A stretch of 64,000 bases of DNA from Listeria booriae (GTDB lineage: Bacteria > Bacillota > Bacilli > Lactobacillales > Listeriaceae), in contig NZ_JNFA01000011.1 of the NCBI RefSeq assembly GCF_000766865.1, forward strand, positions 124,001 through 188,000, given 5' to 3'. Every line of letters begins with the position of its first letter. Position 1 is the stretch's first letter. This document shows positions 51,587-60,013 of the stretch, one piece after another. The translations under genes were made by a program, and so were the position numbers. Under the pieces are notes generated by a model that made no database searches, was not told where the DNA came from, and saw only the letters and a program-made list of their open reading frames with translations.

Positions 51587-52750
51587 TTATTTTTTGAAAA
51601 TGAGGTCTTGTGATTCTAGACCTAGAACTTGCCGTGCAATAAGCGCGACACCTCCGAGCAACGAGGATTCGTAAATATCGTGTTGTGTGAACTCAATTCG
51701 TGTTTCCCCTAGCGGATTTAATGCTTTGTACTCCTCATAAATTCGGTTTAACAACTCCGGAAATTGCGATAAAGAACGCGATGATAAGAAAACTGCTTCT
51801 GGCGCGCCGTATTGTACTAAGTTATACGTTATTTGCGCAATCGCCGTGACCCATTCATCAACGACCGCCAAAACAAAACTGTCTTTACTTTTGATTAAGG
51901 CGACGAACTCTTCTACTGTTAGTTCTTGTTTACCGTTTTGTTGCGCTATTTTTTCCATGACCGCTTTTTCAGAATACAGTTCTTCTAATCGATACACTTG
52001 GCCATCCTTGTAAATGACCGAACGCCCGATTTCCCCGGCCAGCCCTTGCATACCGTGATACAGTTGCTCGTTAATAATGGTGCCGACGCCAATCCCGTTA
52101 TGAATATTCAAGGCTAGCAAGCTGCTAAGTGGCTCCTCGCCCGAATAATACCAGAAATCACGAATCGAAATCGCCGTCAAATTAGCCTCATTCTCAAAAC
52201 GAATCGGAACATCCACAATTCCCTGCAACGCCTCCAATAACGAAAACGAATCGAGTTCCAAAAACGGACTATATCGAATCTCATTTTCGTGAACAGGGGC
52301 ATGCGCCGAAACAGCAATTCCTAGCAACCCGTTCATCGTATCAAAAGCAGGCAAGCCAGAAATGACCTGCTGCATCATCTGAAAAACGTCTTTGATACTG
52401 TGACCAGTTAGACGCAGCGACTCTTTTTGAATAACCTCGCCGTTCATATAGTTAACCGAATACCGTAAATGCCTAGCGCCCATATCAAAGGCCAGCACAT
52501 AGCCGTATCGATAATTAAATTGAATCAAATTCGGTCTCCGTCCACCCGCGTTCGAAGCCTCTCCAATGCCAAGCTCCTCAATAAGCCCGTCCTCATGCAG
52601 TTCAAGAATAATAGAAGACACCGTAGATTTCTGTAGATGAACCGCACTTGCAATCGAGCTCCTTGACGTCTGACCAGCATTAAATAGAGTTTTTAATACT
52701 AATTTTTTATTGTTTTCTCTCATAACATCCTGATCAGTTTTTTTAGTCAT
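51587..52750 (-). CDS. xylR: Xylose repressor XylR, ROK family
   Basis: A 387-aa repressor: N-terminal winged helix (about 20-75, LFNAGQTSRSSIASAVHLQKSTVSSII) and a ROK sugar-kinase-like domain (about 85-380, VLAFDMGARHLRYSV, GIGVGTIINEQLYHGMQGLAGEIG). It lets go of its operators when xylose binds. It lies between the xylosidase gene and xylAB, facing the same way, and should act at 51464-51484 and 55958-55978. Confidence 0.95.
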   Translation of the reverse strand: MTKKTDQDVMRENNKKLVLKTLFNAGQTSRSSIASAVHLQKSTVSSIILELHEDGLIEELGIGEASNAGGRRPNLIQFNYRYGYVLAFDMGARHLRYSVNYMNGEVIQKESLRLTGHSIKDVFQMMQQVISGLPAFDTMNGLLGIAVSAHAPVHENEIRYSPFLELDSFSLLEALQGIVDVPIRFENEANLTAISIRDFWYYSGEEPLSSLLALNIHNGIGVGTIINEQLYHGMQGLAGEIGRSVIYKDGQVYRLEELYSEKAVMEKIAQQNGKQELTVEEFVALIKSKDSFVLAVVDEWVTAIAQITYNLVQYGAPEAVFLSSRSLSQFPELLNRIYEEYKALNPLGETRIEFTQHDIYESSLLGGVALIARQVLGLESQDLIFKK

Positions 52751-52809
52751 ACCATACGTCCCTTTCCTACTGCCTTTTTTTAAAAGTATAACATATCGTC
52801 ATGTTAAAA

Positions 52810-52848
52810 GTTAAAGAGAACCACCGCCTATTTCTAGTACAGTGGTTC
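52810..52848 (-). terminator. Terminator after xylosidase gene
   Basis: Minus-strand GAACCAC pairs with GTGGTTC, followed by TCTTTAACTTTT. It separates the transporter-xylosidase unit from xylR. Confidence 0.7.
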
Positions 52849-52854
52849 ACATTT

Positions 52855-54474
52855 TTATTTTTCCTTATAAGCAAAATAATCAAAATCAGCCGGCAAATCG
52901 TAGCCAGAGTAATCGACACTCGCCATTCCGACAAAAGCACCTGTGAAAAAACCGCCATATGACTGCACGACATAGTCATCAGATAAAATTTTGGCATCTA
53001 GTTTTGGCTTAATATCTTGCCAATTCTCGCCATCAAATGAGTAGGCGTACACATAATGACTCTTCTCCACGCGAACTTTGAAATACACATACTCCGCACT
53101 GTCCGGAACGCTTATCGCTTCTTCTTTCAAAAAGCTCGTCAGATTGCCGCAATCGTTTTGAGTAACTTCAATGACCCGGCCGTTTATCTCATTCCAAGTC
53201 ACGTGAATCATCGACCAGTGTTGCGAATTGTAATAATTGACCAATCCAGCCATCTGTTGGAACGTCGTCGGCTCATATTTAACCGCCGTTTCCGCTTCAA
53301 AATGAAACGCTTGCCAACGTCTTGCAACGAGCGACAACTCATGTTCATTCGCTAAAGACCCTTTCCCAATCAGCCTCAAATGCCCCGGATTAGCAGAAAG
53401 CGAGCCCATTTTTTCATCAAAAGGTACACGTAACGTATTGAAATTAATATTCAACGAAGCCGCATCAAAATCATCTTTTTCATCATACGTAAGCGGATAA
53501 ACTTGCGACACCGCGTCTTTTGGCGCATCAACAAAACGACTGCCTTGTTTCCCGCCAACAATATGAGGCCAGTTATCCCCATCCCATGTCACTTTTTGAA
53601 TCGCGGTTTCCCGTCCAAGTGTACACCAGCCTCGCGGATCATGGCTTGACTCCGTATCATGATGCCAAGGGCGACCCGTTAAATGCGCAAAATACCACTC
53701 ACCGGCAGGCGTCTCAACTAGCGCGCCATGCCCCGTTTTCTGCAAATAGCTGTCCGGCGAATCAAAAGCCGTCAAGAACACCTCACCCGGCTGCGTTTCG
53801 TAAGGCCCAAACAATGTCTTGGAACGCGCCACAACTTCCTGATGCGAAAACAGCGTCCCGCCCTCCGCGCAGAAAAGGTAATAGTACCCAAATAATTTAT
53901 AAATATGCGGGCCTTCAACTAACTTCACATCTGTTCCGTGATAAATAATCCGTCCCGTTTCCGGCAATAAACGCTCTTCTTCCGCCGAGTATTCCGTCAG
54001 CTTTATACCGTTGAACGGATGGCGATACTCTCTGTGATCCCACTCCATCTGAACCAAGTATTTTTTGCCATCGTCATCATGAAAAAGAGAAGCGTCAAAA
54101 CCAACACCGTTTAGTTTAATCGGGTCCGTCCAAGGTCCGCGAATGTCCTCTGCCGTCGTTAAATAATTCGTAGCGTCTTTAAAAGCGCCTTCCGTTATTT
54201 TAACATCCGTATACACAAGCCAAAACTTCCCGTCTGCATACGATAAATCCGGCGCCCAAATCCCGCCTGAATCCTTGTTTCCCTTCATATCAAGCAATGT
54301 TGTTGTGGACAGCGGATGCCCGATAAGCTGCCAATGAACTAAATCGGTTGACTCGTGAATCTGCACGCCTGGAAACCACTCAAACGTTGAGTTTGCAATA
54401 TAATACGTGTCCTCCACTCGAATAATAGACGGATCAGCATTAAAACCTGTTAAAACTGGATTTTCAATTTGCAT
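52855..54474 (-). CDS. xynB: Glycoside hydrolase family 43 beta-xylosidase
   Basis: A 539-aa cytosolic (no signal peptide) GH43_11-type enzyme. Five-bladed propeller with the general base Asp14 in GFNADPSI, a second Asp in the TAEDIRGPW/GFDASLF region and the acid Glu in LVEGPHIYK (about 187), followed by the C-terminal beta sandwich (about 325-539). It cuts short xylo-oligosaccharides to xylose for XylA. 19 nt after the transporter gene, so uptake and cleavage are co-expressed. Confidence 0.94.
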   Translation of the reverse strand: MQIENPVLTGFNADPSIIRVEDTYYIANSTFEWFPGVQIHESTDLVHWQLIGHPLSTTTLLDMKGNKDSGGIWAPDLSYADGKFWLVYTDVKITEGAFKDATNYLTTAEDIRGPWTDPIKLNGVGFDASLFHDDDGKKYLVQMEWDHREYRHPFNGIKLTEYSAEEERLLPETGRIIYHGTDVKLVEGPHIYKLFGYYYLFCAEGGTLFSHQEVVARSKTLFGPYETQPGEVFLTAFDSPDSYLQKTGHGALVETPAGEWYFAHLTGRPWHHDTESSHDPRGWCTLGRETAIQKVTWDGDNWPHIVGGKQGSRFVDAPKDAVSQVYPLTYDEKDDFDAASLNINFNTLRVPFDEKMGSLSANPGHLRLIGKGSLANEHELSLVARRWQAFHFEAETAVKYEPTTFQQMAGLVNYYNSQHWSMIHVTWNEINGRVIEVTQNDCGNLTSFLKEEAISVPDSAEYVYFKVRVEKSHYVYAYSFDGENWQDIKPKLDAKILSDDYVVQSYGGFFTGAFVGMASVDYSGYDLPADFDYFAYKEK

Positions 54475-54493
54475 ACCCCTTTACCTCCTACTT

Positions 54494-55900
54494 TTAATTA
54501 TCTTTACGACTTTCGATTTCACGGCTAATTTCGAGATAACGCTCGTCTGTAATATCATATTTAGAAATAATAATCATCGCCACAATCAGCAAAATTGCTG
54601 GCAATACAGCTACAAGCCACAGAATCCCTTCTTGCGTAAATGCCGACTGCGCCTCACTGTTCGCATTGTAACCAGTAATGCTAAGAACAAAGCCAGGAAT
54701 TACGCCACCCAACGCCATACCAAATTTGAAAAAGAATCCGGTTAAAGCGTTTACAATACCAGAAATACGGCGTCCCGATTGAAGCTCTCCGTAAGAAATA
54801 ACCTCCGGAACAAGCGCCCACATATAACCTGTAGCAACGATAACCCCAGTCGATTTAATGAACTGCGCAATCAAAACTAGCGTCACATGATCTTGAGGAT
54901 TCGGAATAAAGTATAACGCCATCATCCCAATAACCGCAATTCCAAGAAAGACCATGAATAATTGCTTTTTACCAATCGCTTTTTTGATGGATGGAACTAA
55001 AGGTAGGAAAATAAACGCCGGAATCGAGCCTAGCGCGTTGAACCACTGCACCGAGTCAGAAGCTTTTACAACATATTGCATATAATAAGCCCCGCCAGCA
55101 TTACCAATAGACATCATTGCAAAAGCAGTAATAAAGAAGAAAGCCAAGACACGTAGCGGTTTGTTTCGCTTAAATTCCGTCAGCAAATCAGAAACCTTCA
55201 CCTCATCTTGTTTTTCCACTTCCATAACAACGCGTTCTTTCGTCTGCGTAAAACAGAAAATTAAAATAGCAAAACCTGCAACCGCATAAATCGTCATTGT
55301 GATGAGCCAACCACTGGCCGATGCTTTCGTATCCCATGATCCGTCTGTAGAAAATAACTTAACCAAAACAGGCACACCGTAAGCCACAGCAAGTCCACCA
55401 AGATTCGCCAAGAACATCCGCGTAGACGTCAATTTTGTAATTTCGTCATTATCACGAGTTAGCGAAGCATTCAGCGCACCGTAAGGAACATTGATCCACG
55501 TATAAAGCATCGACAACCCCACATACGTAATGTAAGCATACAACAAACTTCCCGAAAAACCATTCCAAAACACAAGTATTGCGAAAATCGACAATGGCAA
55601 TCCAACCAAAATTAAATAGCCCCGATACTTCCCAAACCGCGTCGTGTGCTTATCCACAATCGTTCCAACAATCGGATCCCACACTGCATCAATGATACGA
55701 ACAACTAGAAACATTGTCGCCGCAGAACCAGGATTTAACCCAAAAACATTCGTGTAGAAAAATAACAAATACGTTGACACCGTGTTGTAAATTAAGTTTT
55801 GCGCCATATCCCCAGAACCAAAACCAATCCGCTGCAACCAAGACAACTTGTAAAAACCCTTTTCGCCACCTGTTTCTTCCCTTAGCATACTGTTTTCCAT
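54494..55900 (-). CDS. GPH-family xyloside:cation symporter (XynP-like)
   Basis: A 468-aa transporter with 12 helices. Start at ATG 55898-55900 with GGAGG 7 nt upstream; the frame to 55921 lacks one. It has QRIGFGSGDMAQNLIYNTVSTYLLFFYTN and the cation-site DAVWDPIVGTIVDKHTTRFGKYR signature of the GPH family. Probably imports beta-xylosides for the co-transcribed GH43 enzyme. Confidence 0.93.
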   Translation of the reverse strand: MENSMLREETGGEKGFYKLSWLQRIGFGSGDMAQNLIYNTVSTYLLFFYTNVFGLNPGSAATMFLVVRIIDAVWDPIVGTIVDKHTTRFGKYRGYLILVGLPLSIFAILVFWNGFSGSLLYAYITYVGLSMLYTWINVPYGALNASLTRDNDEITKLTSTRMFLANLGGLAVAYGVPVLVKLFSTDGSWDTKASASGWLITMTIYAVAGFAILIFCFTQTKERVVMEVEKQDEVKVSDLLTEFKRNKPLRVLAFFFITAFAMMSIGNAGGAYYMQYVVKASDSVQWFNALGSIPAFIFLPLVPSIKKAIGKKQLFMVFLGIAVIGMMALYFIPNPQDHVTLVLIAQFIKSTGVIVATGYMWALVPEVISYGELQSGRRISGIVNALTGFFFKFGMALGGVIPGFVLSITGYNANSEAQSAFTQEGILWLVAVLPAILLIVAMIIISKYDITDERYLEISREIESRKDN

Positions 55901-55925
55901 CAAAATTCCTCCTGAATTCAAAATG

Positions 55926-55978
55926 AAGTAACCGTTTCCAAAAATATTATATCATGGTTAGTTCGATGGAGCAACTTA
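55926..55978 (-). promoter_or_regulatory. Promoter of transporter-xylosidase unit with XylR operator and cre
   Basis: Minus-strand TTGCTC (55969-55974), 17 nt, TATAAT (55946-55951). A dyad TTAGTT-N9-AACTTA (55958-55978, one mismatch) overlaps the -35 and spacer. A cre TTGGAAACGGTTACTT (55926-55941, one mismatch to consensus) lies downstream of the -10. This mirrors the xylAB control region. Confidence 0.82.
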
Positions 55979-55984
55979 TTATTG

Positions 55985-56215
55985 ATGTTTTTTGTAAATT
56001 GTATCGTGTAGTGCGAATACTCCTATTTCGGTTGTATACTGATAAATAGTTACTATAATGGTTCTAGGACTCATTTTTACACGCTCATCGTTCTTTAGAA
56101 GACACCACGCGGGAGAACAATAACGTACGATAAGATACGCAAAAATTGTGTTTTCCATTTACTTTTTACATAATTTATTTTACACTTTGCTGACTTTATG
56201 CAATAGCGGTTCATA
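55985..56215. other. Intergenic stretch, nothing recognised
   Basis: About 230 AT-rich bases between the xyl promoter and the adhesin terminator. I see no gene, RNA or repeat in it. Confidence 0.5.
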
Positions 56216-56218
56216 ATA

Positions 56219-56257
56219 AACGCGTATCCTGCCGAAACAAGATACGCGTTCTATTAT
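56219..56257. terminator. Terminator of SpaA-repeat adhesin
   Basis: AACGCGTATC pairs with GATACGCGTT (10 bp perfect, 12-nt loop). It lies just beyond the adhesin stop codon. T-rich sequence follows on + only, so termination on minus relies on the stem with TTTATTAT. Confidence 0.65.
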
Positions 56258-56259
56258 TT

Positions 56260-58467
56260 TTAGCCTTTGCGACGAATTAAGAAATAGCCGCCTGTACTTA
56301 GAATAAGCAGTCCTCCAAACAATGGAAGTGTATCATTTGATGTATCGCCCGTTGTAGGTAATGTTTGTATTGGTGCTGATGGCGTTACTTCTGATACAAT
56401 ACGAGTCGGCTTTCCTGCCACGTCCACTGGAGTTATTAGTGTACTTGCACTTGGAGTTGATGGGACGCTTGGTATTATTGGACAGCTTGGAGTAATTGGT
56501 TTGCTAGGCTTTTCTGGTTGGTCTGGTGTCATTGGTTCGACAGGTGTCACGGGGTTACTTGGTACTTTTGTGTTTGGTATATTCTTTAAATCAACTGTTT
56601 GCTGATCTTCGGAAATGGTTACTGGATATGTTTTTTCCGATAGTTGGTAGCCTTCTGGAGCCTTTGTTTCTTTTAATGAGTATTCGCCTGCTGGGATATC
56701 ATTTAGGCTGCCTAAACCTGTTTTATCTGTAGTAATCGTCGCGTAAACTTCTTGGGTTGCTTGATTTATTAGTTGGAATGTCGCGTCTGCCAACTTGATT
56801 GCTGCATCTGTGCTATCTACTTTCTCGAATGTTAGCGATCCTTTTGGTTCAACGGGTGGTGGTGTTTTGTCATTCGAAATTTTTCCTAAATCAATTTTTT
56901 GTTGGTCTGTTGAAATTGTTACAGGGAAGGTTTTATCTGATAGTTGATAGCCTTCTGGGGCCTTCGTTTCTTGTAATGTGTATTCGCCTGCCGGGATATC
57001 ATTCAGGTTACCTAGACCTGCTTCGTCTGTCGTAATCGTTGCAAAGACTTCTTGAGTTGCTTGATTTGTCAATTGGAACGTTGCATCTGCTAGCTTAATC
57101 GTTGGATCTGCGCTATCTACTTTCTCGAATGTCAGCGATCCTTTTGGCTCCACAGGTGGCGGTGTTTTGTCGTTCGAGATTGTTCCTAAATCGACTTTTT
57201 GCTGATCCTCGGAAATGGTTACTGGATATGTTTTATCTGATAGTTGATAGCCTTCTGGGGCTTTGGTTTCTTGCAGCACATAGGAACCGTACGGAATATC
57301 ACCAAGGCTTCCAGTACCTGTTTCATCCGTGGTAATTGTTGCGAAAACTTCTTGTGTTGTTGGGTCTGTTAATGTAAATGTGGCGCCTGCTAGTTTGATA
57401 CTCGTATCTGCGCTATCTGCTTTTTCAAATACGAGTGATCCTACTAGATTATCGCTATCGCCTGATCCTTGTCCTGCTGCTTGAAATTGCGCTGGAGAAC
57501 GGTCTTGGATACGAATCGGCTCACTTCCGTTACCATTGATAACTCCTTGCGTGTACAGCTCATTGGTGTAAAGGCTCGTGCCGTCATCTGTGACTTTTGT
57601 TTCATAAACGATATAATAACTCGCAGTGTTTGGTAATGTTCCTCCTGTTAGCGACGGGAACCCTTTGAAAGATGCATTTTCGTAATTCCAGCCTGTGTTT
57701 GTAGCTTCTTTTTGCAAGAAATTACTCATATCAAAATCATAACTGTCATGCGTTAAGTTACGTGAACCATCTGCTGCGATTGGCTCTGAAACTTTGTACG
57801 CGCTAATGCTATCCTTAACTAAAACTTGATTCGCACCTACTGTATCTTGAAAAACGAATGGATAGTCAGGTAATCCTGACACGGCTAACTGATTGTAGTT
57901 ATAATATGCCACCCATTCTAGGTTTCCGTCAGCTGTAAAGCCAAGTGGGATTTTTTTCACCAGCTCACTTTTATCCACGGTATCTTTGTATTCTTTAATT
58001 GTCATGTTTACCGATGTGGTTTGTCCGTTTAGCTCTATAGACAAAGGAATCGTCTCTGTTCCTGATACATTTGCTGTGTAGTTAGCTGGAATCGCGACTT
58101 GCACAAGCTGTGGTGTCGTATTTTGCAAAGCTGTCAGCGTGAATCCAGTCGCATCCGGCGTCACTTGAAATGCTCCACCGATATTAAAAGAAGCGCGATT
58201 ATACCCTAGTGAATTGGGTTGTCCAAATGTAATATGTGTCTGTTCTCCTTCTGCCATTTTTGGTACATCTAGCGTGAAGTGAAGAGAAAGTGTATCTACA
58301 AAAGCAGTTGCGCTTGTTTGCCCCTCTGGATAAGTAATTGTCACGCTTTTCACTGTCGATGTTCCTGCTGCTTCGCTCTTGCTACCCTGTGGGAATGCTA
58401 CCATACCAATTAAGAAAATGAGTAGACACCCTACCAGAATCCGATACCATTTGTTGTTTTGTTTCAT
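56260..58467 (-). CDS. LPXTG-anchored SpaA/Cna-B repeat adhesin
   Basis: A 735-aa sortase substrate. Start at ATG 58465-58467 with AAGGAGG upstream; the longer frame to 58593 is not supported. Signal peptide (about 1-33), a beta-rich N-terminal head (about 35-330), three SpaA-like prealbumin repeats of about 73-76 residues (each LTFEKxDSxD to QETKAPEGYQL, with the Lys and Glu typical of self-made isopeptide bonds), a Pro-rich wall-spanning stretch, LPTTGD, a hydrophobic helix and RRKG. Stalk proteins of this type resemble pilins, but no pilus sortase gene is beside it. Confidence 0.93.
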   Translation of the reverse strand: MKQNNKWYRILVGCLLIFLIGMVAFPQGSKSEAAGTSTVKSVTITYPEGQTSATAFVDTLSLHFTLDVPKMAEGEQTHITFGQPNSLGYNRASFNIGGAFQVTPDATGFTLTALQNTTPQLVQVAIPANYTANVSGTETIPLSIELNGQTTSVNMTIKEYKDTVDKSELVKKIPLGFTADGNLEWVAYYNYNQLAVSGLPDYPFVFQDTVGANQVLVKDSISAYKVSEPIAADGSRNLTHDSYDFDMSNFLQKEATNTGWNYENASFKGFPSLTGGTLPNTASYYIVYETKVTDDGTSLYTNELYTQGVINGNGSEPIRIQDRSPAQFQAAGQGSGDSDNLVGSLVFEKADSADTSIKLAGATFTLTDPTTQEVFATITTDETGTGSLGDIPYGSYVLQETKAPEGYQLSDKTYPVTISEDQQKVDLGTISNDKTPPPVEPKGSLTFEKVDSADPTIKLADATFQLTNQATQEVFATITTDEAGLGNLNDIPAGEYTLQETKAPEGYQLSDKTFPVTISTDQQKIDLGKISNDKTPPPVEPKGSLTFEKVDSTDAAIKLADATFQLINQATQEVYATITTDKTGLGSLNDIPAGEYSLKETKAPEGYQLSEKTYPVTISEDQQTVDLKNIPNTKVPSNPVTPVEPMTPDQPEKPSKPITPSCPIIPSVPSTPSASTLITPVDVAGKPTRIVSEVTPSAPIQTLPTTGDTSNDTLPLFGGLLILSTGGYFLIRRKG
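56600..57440 (-). repeat. Three tandem SpaA-repeat coding units
   Basis: Three in-frame copies, closely similar in DNA (for example CCTTCTGG(A/G)GCCTT recurs), encode the prealbumin-like stalk modules. Two inner copies are most alike. Confidence 0.8.
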
Positions 58468-58540
58468 TCTGTTTTCCTCCTTTTTCAAGCTATATTCCGT
58501 TGATACATAGCTCTGTAGTTCTGTTGTTCGTTTGCTTAAA

Positions 58541-58586
58541 ACAAAAAAAGCGTGGAGCAAGGTTTTTACAACTCTCAATCCATGCT
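58541..58586 (-). terminator. Possible terminator before adhesin gene
   Basis: Minus-strand AGCATGGA pairs with TCCACGCT (one mismatch), followed by seven T. It lies between the decayed gene fragment and the adhesin start, so it may have served the former. Confidence 0.45.
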
Positions 58587-58655
58587 CTTTCATTTGTTTA
58601 TTAAGCGCTTACTATCTTTTTCGCTTTTCAAAAATCGATGATGACTTTTAGCGCT

Positions 58656-58776
58656 TTTAAGATGTCGTCAAATGGGAATTGATGCATAAAATAAGCGCTT
58701 TATCTTCTACCTTAAAATTAGTGACACTTTCACCAACCTCTGCGATTTCTTCAGCTCCTTCTTTGGAATTTGCTTA
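58656..58776 (-). pseudogene. Remnant of zinc-type alcohol dehydrogenase
   Basis: The minus strand reads GAEEIAEVGESVTNFKVEDK and then ALILCINS before a stop. This is the GroES-like segment of medium-chain alcohol dehydrogenases (usually G-xVxEVGxxVxxFKVGDKVL). An in-frame stop lies just upstream and nothing of the rest remains, so it is a scrap of about 40 codons. The 80-aa frame on the + strand here is its shadow. Nearby are three AGCGCTT palindromes (about 58602, 58648, 58692). The rest of 58468-59061 shows no gene. Confidence 0.5.
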
Positions 58777-59061
58777 CTCTGCCATTATACTAGAGCGAAG
58801 GATACGAATAAAGGGAAAAATAGGTAATAAAATTTACATAACCGGAGACAATCAAGCTATATGTTTCTTTTCACCTGCATCTATTTATCCAAATGGGGGG
58901 AATTTTACTGTGAAATTGTAGGTTTTTTTGTGAGGAAGGCTTGGAGTTATTTGGTAGAGCTGTTTTTTAGATGGAGCTTGGCGAGAGGGGAAGTTCGGGT
59001 TTTTGTATGTTTGTTTACAGTTAGTAGTGTTTGGTGACGGGGTTGGCTATTCAAGCGGCAA

Positions 59062-59100
59062 ATTAAAAGCCCCAACAGAAATGAAATCCATTGAGGCTTT
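59062..59100 (-). terminator. Terminator of SDR gene
   Basis: Minus-strand AAAGCCTCAA pairs with TTGGGGCTTT (one G-T wobble), followed by TAATTT. It lies 45 nt after the SDR stop. Confidence 0.7.
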
Positions 59101-59144
59101 AAGATGGGTTTTGAATTCTAGATTCACTGATTTAGTTTTTGCTA

Positions 59145-59888
59145 TTAAACGGCTGTGTAGCCACCGTCGATTACGAGAATTGTGCCTGAAATAAATGATG
59201 CTTCTTCGCTCGCAAGGAATAAAACTGCATTGGCTACTTCTTCTGGTTTTCCAAGTCGACCCATTGGATGGAGGTTAATTAATGATTGGCGTGCCTCACC
59301 TTGTGCTGCCTCGATGAGCGGAGTATCAATATAACCTGGTCCGACCGCGTTGACACGAATGCCTTTACGCGCATAAGTAGCACCAAGCGTTTGCGTAAGC
59401 AGTTTGACGCCACCTTTTGCCGATGCGTAAGCCGTTACTCCTTCTTTTCCGGCCACACTATGAATCGAGCCTGCATTCACAATTGAGCCGCCATCGCCTT
59501 GCTTTAACATCTGCTCAATCGCATATTTATTGGACAAAAATACACCATTTAAATTAATGTCTATCGTTCGTTTCCACTTCTCATACGATAACGCGTCGAT
59601 ATTCCCATCATCCGCAATGCCTGAATTCGCAAATAAAACATCCAAGCGGCCAAAAACACGGACGGTTTCTTTGACCATATTTTCGATTTCAGCCTCATTC
59701 GTGACATCCGTTTTAACAAAATGCGCCTCAAAATTTTGTTCGCGAAGCTCCTTCGCTACAAGTTCCCCTTTTTCCGAAAAATCAGCAATGACAACTTTGG
59801 CTCCTTCTTCCGCAAATTTAACCGCTGTAGCCTTTCCAATACCACTTGCTCCGCCAGTAATGATCGCTACTTTCTCTTTTAATCTCAT
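59145..59888 (-). CDS. Short-chain dehydrogenase/reductase (SDR)
   Basis: A 247-aa classical SDR. NAD(P) loop TGGASGIG at 12-19, NSG (NAG-like) at about 88-90, catalytic Ser in NAGSIHSV (about 140), YASAK (Tyr/Lys about 154-158) and C-terminal FISGTILVIDGGYTAV. Oxidises or reduces an alcohol or sugar; substrate unknown (relatives act on 3-oxoacyl, glucose or acetoin-type substrates). A perfect cre lies upstream, so it is probably repressed by CcpA on good sugars. Confidence 0.93.
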   Translation of the reverse strand: MRLKEKVAIITGGASGIGKATAVKFAEEGAKVVIADFSEKGELVAKELREQNFEAHFVKTDVTNEAEIENMVKETVRVFGRLDVLFANSGIADDGNIDALSYEKWKRTIDINLNGVFLSNKYAIEQMLKQGDGGSIVNAGSIHSVAGKEGVTAYASAKGGVKLLTQTLGATYARKGIRVNAVGPGYIDTPLIEAAQGEARQSLINLHPMGRLGKPEEVANAVLFLASEEASFISGTILVIDGGYTAV

Positions 59889-59907
59889 TTTTGCTCCTCC
59901 TCATTTA

Positions 59908-59923
59908 TTGTTAGCGCTTACAA
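59908..59923. promoter_or_regulatory. cre (CcpA) site upstream of SDR gene
   Basis: TTGTTAGCGCTTACAA fits the cre consensus WTGNNARCGNWWWCAW at every position, 20 nt upstream of the SDR start. Confidence 0.82.
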
Positions 59924-60013
59924 TTTAAGCTTAGCACTTTGAAAATGGAGAAATCAACTAGATAGCTCAATTTCTGTTATTTTTCTTACGTGTATCAGGA
60001 CTCTATATAAGTT

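Noticed and set aside
56526..57335. Several + strand frames rich in Leu and Phe across the SpaA repeats
   Set aside because: Three similar frames spaced like the repeats are antisense shadows of the stalk modules.
58679..58921. 80-aa + strand frame
   Set aside because: Lies opposite the alcohol dehydrogenase remnant. No ribosome site and no recognisable domain.
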